Assembly: GCA_019752245.1 (NCBI GenBank) | Contig: JAIEMH010000157.1 | Coordinates: 1-5,342, forward strand | Length of the DNA: 5,342 bases | Direction: 5' to 3' | From: Flavobacteriaceae bacterium | Lineage (GTDB): Bacteria > Bacteroidota > Bacteroidia > Flavobacteriales > Flavobacteriaceae | In this document: positions 1 to 5,342 of the stretch, piece by piece | How the letters are laid out: every line of letters begins with the position of its first letter | Position numbering within the stretch: position 1 is the first letter of the stretch | The notes under the pieces: generated by a model | What the model saw: only the letters and a program-made list of their open reading frames with translations | Told to the model about the DNA's origin: nothing | The model's database searches: none | Position numbers and translations under genes: made by a program

Positions 1-77
1 TCACTTCGAGTGATTTTATGTTTTAAAAACGCTAGTTTTTGAAATATAAAATTGTATCGAGAACTTTTTTTGCCGAA
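1..77 (+). repeat. Truncated copy of the palindromic repeat element (left half only)
   Basis: These bases match the first 77 bases of the two full elements at 130 and 423; against the 423 copy I see no difference. The match stops after GCCGAA at 77 and the sequence jumps directly to the spacer word GTAGTAAACT, which in the 130 unit comes only after the whole palindrome. The right arm and terminal CACTCGAAGTGA are therefore missing, most simply by an internal deletion. The element starts at base 1 of the window, so more of the array may lie to the left. Confidence 0.9.
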
Positions 78-129
78 GTAGTAAACTGAGACCGAGAGCG
101 AAAACAAAAACACCTACCCACACCTACCG

Positions 130-318
130 TCACTTCGAGTGATTTTATGTTTTAAAAACGCAAGTTTTTGAAATATAAAATTGTATCGAGAACTTTTTTT
201 GCCGAACTGAGTGAAGCTAATCGAGAACTTTAAAAAAAAAGACACCTTCGTATCTAAGTTCTCGATACATTTTTTATAAAATAGCTAAGCGCAATTTTAC
301 AAAAAACACTCGAAGTGA
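130..318 (+). repeat. Full 189-bp palindromic intergenic element, copy 2
   Basis: The element begins TCACTTCGAGTG (130-141) and ends with its exact reverse complement (307-318). A second, inner perfect inverted repeat of 14 bp, TGTATCGAGAACTT, lies at 182-195 and 256-269, so the arms can pair in nested fashion around a central loop. A further direct copy of ATCGAGAACTTT lies in the loop before the poly-A run. A small local hairpin (AAAAAC/GTTTTT) sits in the left arm. There is no open reading frame of note, so it cannot encode its own mobility. It resembles a MITE or REP-type non-autonomous element; that label is inference. Confidence 0.9.
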
Positions 319-422
319 GGATAGTAGTAAACTAAAACTCAAAACCATAAACTGAAAACTGAGACCAAAAACTGAGACTTAAAACCGAGAGCTAAAACAA
401 AAAAACCAACCCACATCTACCG
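319..422 (+). repeat. Degenerate AAACTGAGAC-type short repeats in spacer
   Basis: The spacer is built from imperfect words of about 6-12 bases such as AAAACTGAGACC, AAAACTGAGACTT and AAAACCGAGAGC. Related words recur at 78-110, 625-690 and 848-885. Stop codons are frequent and there is no coding signal. The pattern looks like an eroded microsatellite that travels with the right end of the palindromic element. Confidence 0.6.
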
Positions 423-611
423 TCACTTCGAGTGATTTTATGTTTTAAAAACGCTAGTTTTTGAAATATAAAATTGTATCGAGAACTTTTTTTGCCGAAC
501 AGAGCGAAGCTAATCGAGAACTTTTAAAAAAAAGACACCTACGTATCTAAGTTCTCGATACATTTTTTATAAAATAGCTAAGCGCAATTTTACAAAAAAC
601 ACTCGAAGTGA
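423..611 (+). repeat. Full 189-bp palindromic intergenic element, copy 3
   Basis: It has the same length as the element at 130 and differs from it at five positions by my reading, including one in the A-run. Its terminal inverted repeat extends to 14 bp, CGTCACTTCGAGTG at 421-434 against CACTCGAAGTGACG at 600-613. The inner 14-bp inverted repeat lies at 475-488 and 549-562. The near identity of the two full copies, including the spacers that follow them, points to recent tandem duplication or gene conversion rather than two independent insertions. Confidence 0.9.
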
Positions 612-743
612 CGATAGTAGCAACCTGAGACTGTAAATCTAGACCGAAAACCGAGATCGAAAACTGAAACTGAGACCGAAATCGGATGCGAAATAATAAT
701 ACAAATCATCTTGTAGTATTCTCCTCCTCTGGACGAGTGTCTG

Positions 744-766
744 AAAGCCGAGGTGGCTTTTCTTTT
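744..766 (+). terminator. Possible Rho-independent terminator or repeat-derived hairpin
   Basis: AAAGCC (744-749) pairs with GGCTTT (755-760) around a 5-base GAGGT loop and is followed by TTCTTTT-like sequence to 766. That is a short but plausible terminator reading rightwards. No gene lies just upstream in the window, so it may end a transcript entering from the left. The wider stretch from about 721 (CTCCTCCTCTGGACGAG) resembles, from memory, a GC-rich intergenic motif often seen in flavobacterial genomes, so it may be a repeat rather than a dedicated terminator. Confidence 0.4.
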
Positions 767-830
767 ACACGAAAATAACCCAGACTATTTAATTTAAAAA
801 AAAAACATAGATTTTATTATCTAAAAGAAA

Positions 831-895
831 TCGAAATGACAATAATACTGAACTATAAACCGAGACTAAGACTGAAAACTAAGACTAAAAACCCT
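831..895 (+). repeat. Decayed right end of the palindromic element plus spacer
   Basis: TCGAAATGAC at 831-840 differs by one base from the terminal TCGAAGTGAC of the element at 423. It is followed by AATAATACTGAACTATAAAC, which parallels the GATAGTAG sequence after intact elements, and then by CCGAGACTAAGACTGAAAAC-type words. No matching left arm is recognisable upstream, so this looks like an old eroded copy or a solo end. Confidence 0.45.
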
Positions 896-969
896 AACCC
901 TTTCCCCATTCAACTGAAAATCAGACGAAATACCCATTTGTAGGGATGTAAAGATGTTAAAATTTAACT

Positions 970-977
970 TAAATTTG
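970..977 (+). promoter_or_regulatory. Candidate -7 element for the three-gene operon
   Basis: TAAATTTG fits the Bacteroidota -7 consensus TAnnTTTG and lies about 60 bases before the ATG at 1038. No TTG is present at the usual distance upstream; the nearest TTTG, at 937-940, is too far away. In such AT-rich DNA the match could be chance. Confidence 0.25.
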
Positions 978-1037
978 AATAAGCAAACCAGTTAGCCGAA
1001 AAGGGAAGTATAGAGTAGGCAATAAAATAAAAAACTC

Positions 1038-1481
1038 ATGATCTACCAACAACAAGAGGACACCGAACAAGAAGAAGTAGTTAAAGCCTCCTATAAACTT
1101 GGAGCTATTAATACTATAAAAGTAAAATTTGAATTTAGAATTCCCATTACAACAGATAACTTTTTGGTTCCTATAATTTCGAAAATCGAATTATTGAACT
1201 CCGATTTAGCATCTTTAATGCCACCTGTAAACTCTGATACTCCAGACATTTCATGGACTACCATAGATACATCCGCAATAACTACCTTCGGATTTTTATA
1301 TCTTCAAACCACTTTTGCCGTCAATGGTTCAATTGATGATACTTCCCTACTAGAGAAATACCTTAAAAAATGTAAAACTACCTACAACGTTAAAGGAGCT
1401 CAAGATGGTATCAAAGAATTCTATGTCTACGATTCAGTACACATTTCCGCTAACAAACACCACTTAGTAATGCGTAAATAA
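1038..1481 (+). CDS. Hypothetical protein, small and soluble (147 aa)
   Basis: I do not recognise this protein. The ATG at 1038 is the first possible start, since an in-frame TAA lies at 1023-1025, and it follows an A-rich leader with no Shine-Dalgarno, normal for this phylum. There is no signal peptide or membrane segment, so a cytoplasmic product is expected. The N-terminus (residues 2-16) is rich in Gln and Glu. Residues 20-50 and 75-97 alternate hydrophobic and polar residues as beta-strands do, with the motif KVKFEFRIPI at about 28-37. Residues 100-113 look helical, and the tail is basic (KHHLVMRK). There is a single cysteine (C112). It ends 20 bases before the next gene, which suggests co-transcription. 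The function is unknown; the length and clean frame argue for a real gene, although it lies just beyond repeat-rich DNA. Confidence 0.6.
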   Translation: MIYQQQEDTEQEEVVKASYKLGAINTIKVKFEFRIPITTDNFLVPIISKIELLNSDLASLMPPVNSDTPDISWTTIDTSAITTFGFLYLQTTFAVNGSIDDTSLLEKYLKKCKTTYNVKGAQDGIKEFYVYDSVHISANKHHLVMRK

Positions 1482-1501
1482 ATAACCCTAAACAGATAAA
1501 T

Positions 1502-2665
1502 ATGAGAAAAATAATCATACTCCTGCTACTAACATCAAGTATTTGTTTTGCCCAAAAAGACATTGATAGTTTAAAAATAAGTGATTTAGAAGTCCCTAAT
1601 GCTCCTGCCCTAACATTGCTAGACAAGTCGTTTTCATTAGTAGAAGCCTCCAACAGTTCAAATGCCATCAACGCCAATCTAGTAAATATTAAAGACAATG
1701 CAATTGAAGTGGTTCCCTATTGGTTGCTAAATGAAAATAAGTTCACTTCAAGCAATGCCTATTATGGATTTACCGCTGATGAAAAAGGAGTCATTACAAA
1801 GCAAAATGTTTTTAATGATTTCATCAAAAAGACTTCATTTTCATTAGCATATACAACCACTGACACCCTTTCATCTATTGCTTTTGGTCTGCGTAGTAAC
1901 ATCATTGCAGTAAAAAACATCAAAAGAATAAACGAACTATTCACCAATCAAAAAAATTACACAAAGGAAAGAGAAAAATACATAGATAGCTGTAAAGTAA
2001 CAACACTCAACAAAATGAAAAGCAAACCTGATGTAAGCGCCATAATCGCTACATTAGAAAAGAATGACGACAAAACTAAACTAGCCGAGTATCTAATTGA
2101 ATTAGATACACAAGCAAGAAACAACTTGATGGACGAATACGACAAAAACAACAAAAAGAAATTTGATGCTTTAGCCAAAGACTTCAACAAGCATTTCAAT
2201 CACAAGGTGTTTACTTGGGATTTTGCTACAGGCGCCACGCTGAACTTTCCAGGCAACGAAAGCAACTACAGCCGTTTGGGTCGTTATGGTGTTTGGAGCA
2301 CAGCCAAATATTCTCTTTTCATATCCGAAGATGATTTTTTTAATATATATGGCTTCGGAAGACTTTTAAAAGATGAAACCCAAATAGACCCTACTACACT
2401 CAAGTATTTAAAAAATGAATACGTGGATATTGGTGGTAAAGTAGAATTTCAATTTAAAAAAATTTCAATATCAGGCGAATACATCAACCGAAATGGGGAT
2501 GGAAAAGACCATCGATTAGTGGGAGTCATCCAATACAAAGTAATGGACAACCTCTTCATTAGCGGAGGATATGGCAAAAATTTTGAAACAGATAGCGGTA
2601 ACCTTTTAACACTATTCGGACTAAAATGGGGTTTAAGCGAAAAGCCTGTTGTGAAATTCAATTAA
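1502..2665 (+). CDS. Exported protein, probable outer-membrane beta-barrel with helical insert (387 aa)
   Basis: The first 17 residues form a signal peptide: MRK, a hydrophobic core of Ile and Leu, and a likely type I cleavage after CFA before Gln18. C15 does not sit in a good lipobox. A mature N-terminal region (about 25-75) contains APALTLL and ends in IEVVPYWLL. From about 112 onwards the chain shows amphipathic strands rich in aromatics and glycine: 112-121, 123-136, 234-250, 259-275, 279-290, 306-319, 321-331, 337-348, 350-361 and 367-379. This pattern fits an outer-membrane barrel of about ten strands. Residues 137-232 break the pattern with a Lys/Glu/Asp-rich, probably helical segment. 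The ATG at 1502 is the only start, as an in-frame TAA lies at 1475-1477. The gene sits 20 bases after the previous gene and 51 before the next. The barrel call is inferred from sequence pattern only; substrate and role are unknown. Confidence 0.7.
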   Translation: MRKIIILLLLTSSICFAQKDIDSLKISDLEVPNAPALTLLDKSFSLVEASNSSNAINANLVNIKDNAIEVVPYWLLNENKFTSSNAYYGFTADEKGVITKQNVFNDFIKKTSFSLAYTTTDTLSSIAFGLRSNIIAVKNIKRINELFTNQKNYTKEREKYIDSCKVTTLNKMKSKPDVSAIIATLEKNDDKTKLAEYLIELDTQARNNLMDEYDKNNKKKFDALAKDFNKHFNHKVFTWDFATGATLNFPGNESNYSRLGRYGVWSTAKYSLFISEDDFFNIYGFGRLLKDETQIDPTTLKYLKNEYVDIGGKVEFQFKKISISGEYINRNGDGKDHRLVGVIQYKVMDNLFISGGYGKNFETDSGNLLTLFGLKWGLSEKPVVKFN

Positions 2666-2716
2666 AAGGATAAAGTAGAAAACTAAAACTACAATTAATA
2701 ACAAACAAAGTGAACC

Positions 2717-3448
2717 ATGAAACAACCAACCAACTCCAAACTAAAAACCGTTTTAAACGTAGACTTCAAAGACGACAACGCCATCTGGTTAACCAACAGC
2801 CTAACCCTAAGAAAAGTCATTGGAGTTCTAGGAATGAGTTTGCCCTTCCTCCTATTTGTATTCTTATACATCGACAACGGACTAAACCATCCCCTACAAT
2901 CCATAAGCCATTACTATTACACACGTGTTGCCAGTGTTTTTGTTGCTATTCTAAGCATACTCGCGATGTTCTTAATCATCTACAAAGGAAAAGAACCAGT
3001 CGATTTTCTCATATCACTCACCGCTGGACTGTTTGCCCTTTGTGTGGTTTGCTTTCCTACCGGAAACATAACCCAAACCTGCTGCGATGGAAATTTCGTT
3101 TACTCCGTAACTTATTTAAAAATCAGTGCGTTTAGAGAAGGTTTCCATTACGCGGCAGCAGGCATCTTTTTAGGATGTTTGGCGTACATGTCGTTGTTCT
3201 TATTTACAAAATCCGACAAAGCACTACAACACCGTGGCTCTAAAAAAATAATACGCAACCACATCTATAGAGTGTGTGGCATCTTAATGATAGCAGCCAT
3301 TTTAGTCATTGGTGCAGGCTATTTCGAACTGATTTCAAAAACCTTTTACGACGAACACCAACTTACGTTCTGGATGGAAACCCTAGCCGTAGAAAGTTTT
3401 GGTTTTTCATGGCTCATCAAAGGGGAAACTTTGTTTAAAGATGCCTAA
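2717..3448 (+). CDS. Six-helix inner-membrane protein of an uncharacterised family (243 aa)
   Basis: This is a polytopic membrane protein with hydrophobic segments at about 33-52, 71-89, 96-113, 143-163, 183-205 and a weaker one at 217-234. The soluble N-terminus (1-30) is probably cytoplasmic. Recognisable conserved stretches are SISHYYYTRVASVFV (63-77), AGLFAL followed by CFPTG (103-116), LAYMSLFLFTK (155-165), YRVCG (184-188) and FWMETLAVESFGFSWLIKGE (218-237). From memory these blocks mark a widespread family of bacterial hypothetical membrane proteins with no assigned function; I cannot name its Pfam entry with confidence. C109, C112, C122 and C123 cluster at the end of helix 3 and in the following loop. 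An in-frame TGA at 2711-2713 fixes the start at 2717. It is probably the last gene of the operon, with a terminator 43 bases downstream. Codons strongly favour C in the third position (AAC, ACC, GAC). Confidence 0.8.
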   Translation: MKQPTNSKLKTVLNVDFKDDNAIWLTNSLTLRKVIGVLGMSLPFLLFVFLYIDNGLNHPLQSISHYYYTRVASVFVAILSILAMFLIIYKGKEPVDFLISLTAGLFALCVVCFPTGNITQTCCDGNFVYSVTYLKISAFREGFHYAAAGIFLGCLAYMSLFLFTKSDKALQHRGSKKIIRNHIYRVCGILMIAAILVIGAGYFELISKTFYDEHQLTFWMETLAVESFGFSWLIKGETLFKDA

Positions 3449-3490
3449 CAAAAAAACCTAAAATAAAAATAAATACCCAAAATGTGGAAG

Positions 3491-3519
3491 ACCGTAAAAT
3501 AAATCATTTTGCGGTTTTT
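3491..3519 (+). terminator. Rho-independent terminator after the three-gene operon
   Basis: ACCGTAAAAT (3491-3500) pairs with ATTTTGCGGT (3506-3515), ten pairs with one G-U, around the 5-base loop AAATC, followed by TTTTATCTTT. Its place 43 bases after the stop codon at 3448 fits the end of the operon. The stem is flanked by A-rich sequence only weakly on the other strand, so action in the rightward direction is the better reading. Confidence 0.8.
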
Positions 3520-3534
3520 ATCTTTGATGAAAAT

Positions 3535-3550
3535 CACGTAAAACTACGTG
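3535..3550. promoter_or_regulatory. Inverted repeat CACGTA-N4-TACGTG, possible operator
   Basis: This is a perfect 6-bp inverted repeat with a 4-base spacer (AAAC), between the terminator at 3491-3519 and the promoter candidate for the restriction gene. Such a dyad just upstream of a promoter fits a dimeric regulator site, but no regulator gene is present in the window. It could also be a small hairpin. Confidence 0.35.
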
Positions 3551-3559
3551 TAAATATAA

Positions 3560-3590
3560 TTGTTATAATCATTTATATTTGCTAGGTTTG
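3560..3590 (+). promoter_or_regulatory. Flavobacterial-type promoter for hsdR
   Basis: TTG at 3560-3562 and TAGGTTTG at 3583-3590 are separated by 20 bases, in line with the Bacteroidota -33 TTG and -7 TAnnTTTG pattern. A second -7 match, TATATTTG, lies immediately before at 3574-3581 but lacks a well-placed TTG. The -7 element ends 29 bases before the ATG at 3620, leaving a short leader of roughly 20-25 bases. Confidence 0.5.
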
Positions 3591-3619
3591 AAGTATAAAG
3601 CCATTATTAATATTATTTA

Positions 3620-5342
3620 ATGAAAAACGAAGCTCATGCAAGAATCAAAATTAACCAACTGCTATCTGAAGCAGGTTGGCGATTCTTTGATAATGAGCAA
3701 GGTAAAGCAAATATATTACTAGAAAATCATATTAAGATTACTCAAAAAGAAATTGATGCTTGGGGTAATGATTATGAAAAAGTAAAAAATGGTTCATTAG
3801 ATTTTTTATTAGTTGACAGCAATAATAAACCTATTTGTGTACTTGAAGCTAAAAAAGAGAGTATTCATCCGCTTTCAGCTAAAGAACAAGCGCGAAAATA
3901 TGCTAATAGTGTAAACGCACAATACATAATTTTATCTAATGGAATTGTGCACTATTTATGGGATTTAAAAAAAGGTAATCCTAAACCTATCTATAAATTT
4001 CCTTCTCCTATTGAAATTGGTGCAATAAAAAACTGGAATCCAGACCGAGCATCATTGGATGATGAGGTTGTAGCTGTAGACTATATAGCTTCAATACAAA
4101 TGGCTGATTATGCAGAAAGACCAGGATGGAATGGTAGTATTGAAAATAGCAAAGACTTCATTTGGAATAACGGATTACGATTTTTAAGATATTATCAATT
4201 AAATGCGGTTAAAGCACTTCAAAAAGCTGTAATTGATGGAAAAGACCGATTTCTTTTTGAAATGGCAACTGGTACTGGCAAAACCTTAACATCGGCGGCT
4301 GTAATTAAAATGTTTCTTCGCTCTAAAAATGCACGTAAAGTACTTTTTTTAGTTGATAGAATTGAATTAGAAGACCAAGCCTTTAAAGATTTTACCAATT
4401 ATTTAAAACCTGATTATACTACACTAATTTATAAAGAGAATAAAGAGGGTTGGCGAAAAGCTGACATACTTGTAACTACAATTCAATCTTTATTATTTAA
4501 TAATAAATACCGAGAACTCTTCACTCCTACTGATTTTGATCTATTAATATCCGATGAATCACACCGTTCTGTTTCTGGAAATTCTAGAGCTGTTTTCGAA
4601 TATTTTAGTGGCTATAAATTAGGATTAACCGCAACACCAAAAGACTATTTAAAAAGTGTTGACATCGATAAAATTAAAGAAAACGACCCAAGAGAAATTG
4701 AACGCAGAATGTTGCGTGATACTTATACTACTTTTGGATGCGAAAGCGGTGAACCTACTTTTCGTTACACATTAATTCAAGGCGTTAAAGATGACTTTCT
4801 AAGAAACCCAATAACTATTGATGCCAGAACAGAAATTACCACACAGTTACTTTCTGATGAAGGTTATGCTGTAGTTAATCAAACCGAAGAAGGAGAAGAA
4901 TCCGACACCTTTATTTCGCGAGACTTTGAAAAACGTTTTTTCTCTGACAAAACAAATTACGTTTTTTGTAAAACGTTTATAGAAAAAGCACTTCGTGACC
5001 CAATAACAAATGAAATAGGAAAAACAATAATCTTTGCTGTAAGTCAGAATCATGCTAGAAAAATTGCTGAACTATTAAATGAATTAGCAGAACAACTTTA
5101 TCCAAATAAATACAATTCAGATTTTGCTGTGCAAGTAACTTCTCAGGTATCCGATGCACAACAAATGACCATTAATTTTTCAAACAATAATCTAAATGGT
5201 CGTTCCAATTGGCTTGAAAGTTATAAAACAAGTAAATCAAGAGTTTGTATCACTGTTGGAATGATGACAACAGGTTATGACTGTTCAGATTTGCTTAATA
5301 TATGTTTAATGCGTCCTGTTTTTAGTCCATCCGATTTTGTGC
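3620..5342 (+). CDS. hsdR: Type I restriction enzyme R subunit, 5' part (574 codons, cut by window edge)
   Basis: This is the motor and nuclease subunit of a type I restriction-modification complex: it translocates DNA using ATP and cuts DNA lacking the host methylation. The N-terminal nuclease domain shows D61, then E76-x-K78 (VLEAKK), with the QxxxY motif at Q90/Y94. The superfamily 2 helicase follows: RYYQ (190-193), Walker A ATGTGKT (216-222), VLFLVDRIELEDQ (241-253), Walker B DESH (312-315), GLTATP (335-340), KTIIFAVSQNHA (468-479) and VGMMTTGYDC (546-555). The start of motif VI (RPVFSPSDFV) is the last thing visible. All catalytic residues seen are intact. An in-frame TAA at 3608-3610 makes ATG 3620 the first start; there is no Shine-Dalgarno. 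The helicase end, the C-terminal domain and the stop lie beyond the window. The short nuclease domain and TTGYDC/FSPSDF wording recall the EcoEI-like R subunits. Codons favour A/T endings, unlike the gene upstream. Confidence 0.95.
   Translation, partial: MKNEAHARIKINQLLSEAGWRFFDNEQGKANILLENHIKITQKEIDAWGNDYEKVKNGSLDFLLVDSNNKPICVLEAKKESIHPLSAKEQARKYANSVNAQYIILSNGIVHYLWDLKKGNPKPIYKFPSPIEIGAIKNWNPDRASLDDEVVAVDYIASIQMADYAERPGWNGSIENSKDFIWNNGLRFLRYYQLNAVKALQKAVIDGKDRFLFEMATGTGKTLTSAAVIKMFLRSKNARKVLFLVDRIELEDQAFKDFTNYLKPDYTTLIYKENKEGWRKADILVTTIQSLLFNNKYRELFTPTDFDLLISDESHRSVSGNSRAVFEYFSGYKLGLTATPKDYLKSVDIDKIKENDPREIERRMLRDTYTTFGCESGEPTFRYTLIQGVKDDFLRNPITIDARTEITTQLLSDEGYAVVNQTEEGEESDTFISRDFEKRFFSDKTNYVFCKTFIEKALRDPITNEIGKTIIFAVSQNHARKIAELLNELAEQLYPNKYNSDFAVQVTSQVSDAQQMTINFSNNNLNGRSNWLESYKTSKSRVCITVGMMTTGYDCSDLLNICLMRPVFSPSDFV

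Larger units (their letters stand above)
1..690 (+). repeat. Tandem array of palindrome-plus-spacer units, period 293 bp
   Basis: Element starts lie at 1, 130 and 423. The full period is 293 bp: a 189-bp palindrome plus a 104-bp spacer (319-422). The first unit is only 129 bp because of its internal deletion. The spacers at 78-129 and 319-422 share the words GTAGTAAACT, CCGAGAGC, AAAACAAAAA and a final CTACCG, so the repeating unit includes the spacer. The sequence after the third element (612-690) starts in the same way and then diverges. The layout indicates unequal recombination or replication slippage. Confidence 0.8.
612..1037. other. Intergenic region without a gene
   Basis: I see no credible coding frame on either strand here. 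It contains degenerate CTGAGAC words (625-690), a hairpin with T-rich tail (744-766), a run of ten A residues near 797-806, a decayed palindrome end with spacer (831-895), and an AT-rich stretch (955-980) holding a possible -7 element. I found no tRNA or other structured RNA gene. Confidence 0.6.

Noticed and set aside
130..318. Retron-type or other reverse-transcriptase-linked structured RNA
   Set aside because: The nested palindrome could fold as RNA, but no reverse transcriptase or effector gene lies nearby in the window and the element occurs in tandem copies, which fits an intergenic repeat better.
1..611. CRISPR array
   Set aside because: The repeated units are 189 bp with large palindromic arms and the spacers are homologous to each other. 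CRISPR repeats are short with unrelated spacers, and no cas gene is present.
130..611. Complete insertion sequence
   Set aside because: Terminal inverted repeats are present, but the interior is only about 165 bp with no transposase frame and no clear target-site duplication, so only a non-autonomous element can be claimed.
1450..2661. Several 61-82 residue reading frames on the - strand
   Set aside because: They lie antisense to the exported-protein gene and have no supporting features; their hydrophobic look comes from the reverse complement of Lys- and Asn-rich codons.
2710..3135. Overlapping 141-residue reading frame on the + strand
   Set aside because: It overlaps the membrane-protein gene in another frame, is full of Arg, His, Pro and Gln typical of an out-of-frame translation, and has no coherent fold. 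The 2717 frame has clear membrane helices and conserved family motifs.
4847..5053. 68-residue reading frame on the - strand
   Set aside because: It is antisense within hsdR between helicase motifs III and V, where the sense frame is clearly coding.
1038..5342. A single defence island in which the three-gene operon belongs to the restriction system
   Set aside because: A strong terminator, a separate promoter and different codon use divide the two, and none of the three upstream proteins shows a recognisable defence domain.

Overview
The window looks like an AT-rich Bacteroidota chromosome, most likely Flavobacteriaceae. The basis is A-rich leaders without a clear Shine-Dalgarno before every gene, TAnnTTTG-type -7 promoter elements, a signal peptide ending in FAQ, and long intergenic palindromic repeats with TCACTTCGAGTG ends. 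The taxonomic placement is inference from style, not from a marker gene.

Layout. Positions 1-1037 contain no gene. The first ~690 bases are a tandem array of a 293-bp unit: a 189-bp imperfect palindrome with perfect terminal inverted repeats, followed by a low-complexity spacer of AAACTGAGAC-like words. Two units are full and nearly identical, and one (at the left edge) has lost its right half. Further right are a hairpin followed by T-rich sequence (744-766), a decayed palindrome end with its spacer (831-895), and a weak promoter candidate.

Positions 1038-3448 hold three closely spaced + strand genes that probably form one operon. They encode a small soluble protein of unknown family, an exported protein that reads as an outer-membrane beta-barrel interrupted by a ~95-residue charged helical segment, and a six-helix inner-membrane protein of a conserved but uncharacterised family. 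A good Rho-independent terminator (3491-3519) closes this group.

Positions 3620-5342 hold the first 574 codons of a type I restriction enzyme R subunit (HsdR), which runs off the right edge. It has its own flavobacterial-type promoter and a 6-bp inverted repeat upstream. Its codon use is visibly more AT-rich than the membrane-protein gene before it, which suggests separate acquisition. The M and S subunits are expected downstream, outside the window.

The only gene with a firm function is hsdR. The three-gene operon is the least explained coding part, and the palindrome array is the least explained non-coding part. No evidence in the window shows that the three-gene operon works with the restriction system; the terminator and separate promoter argue for independent expression.
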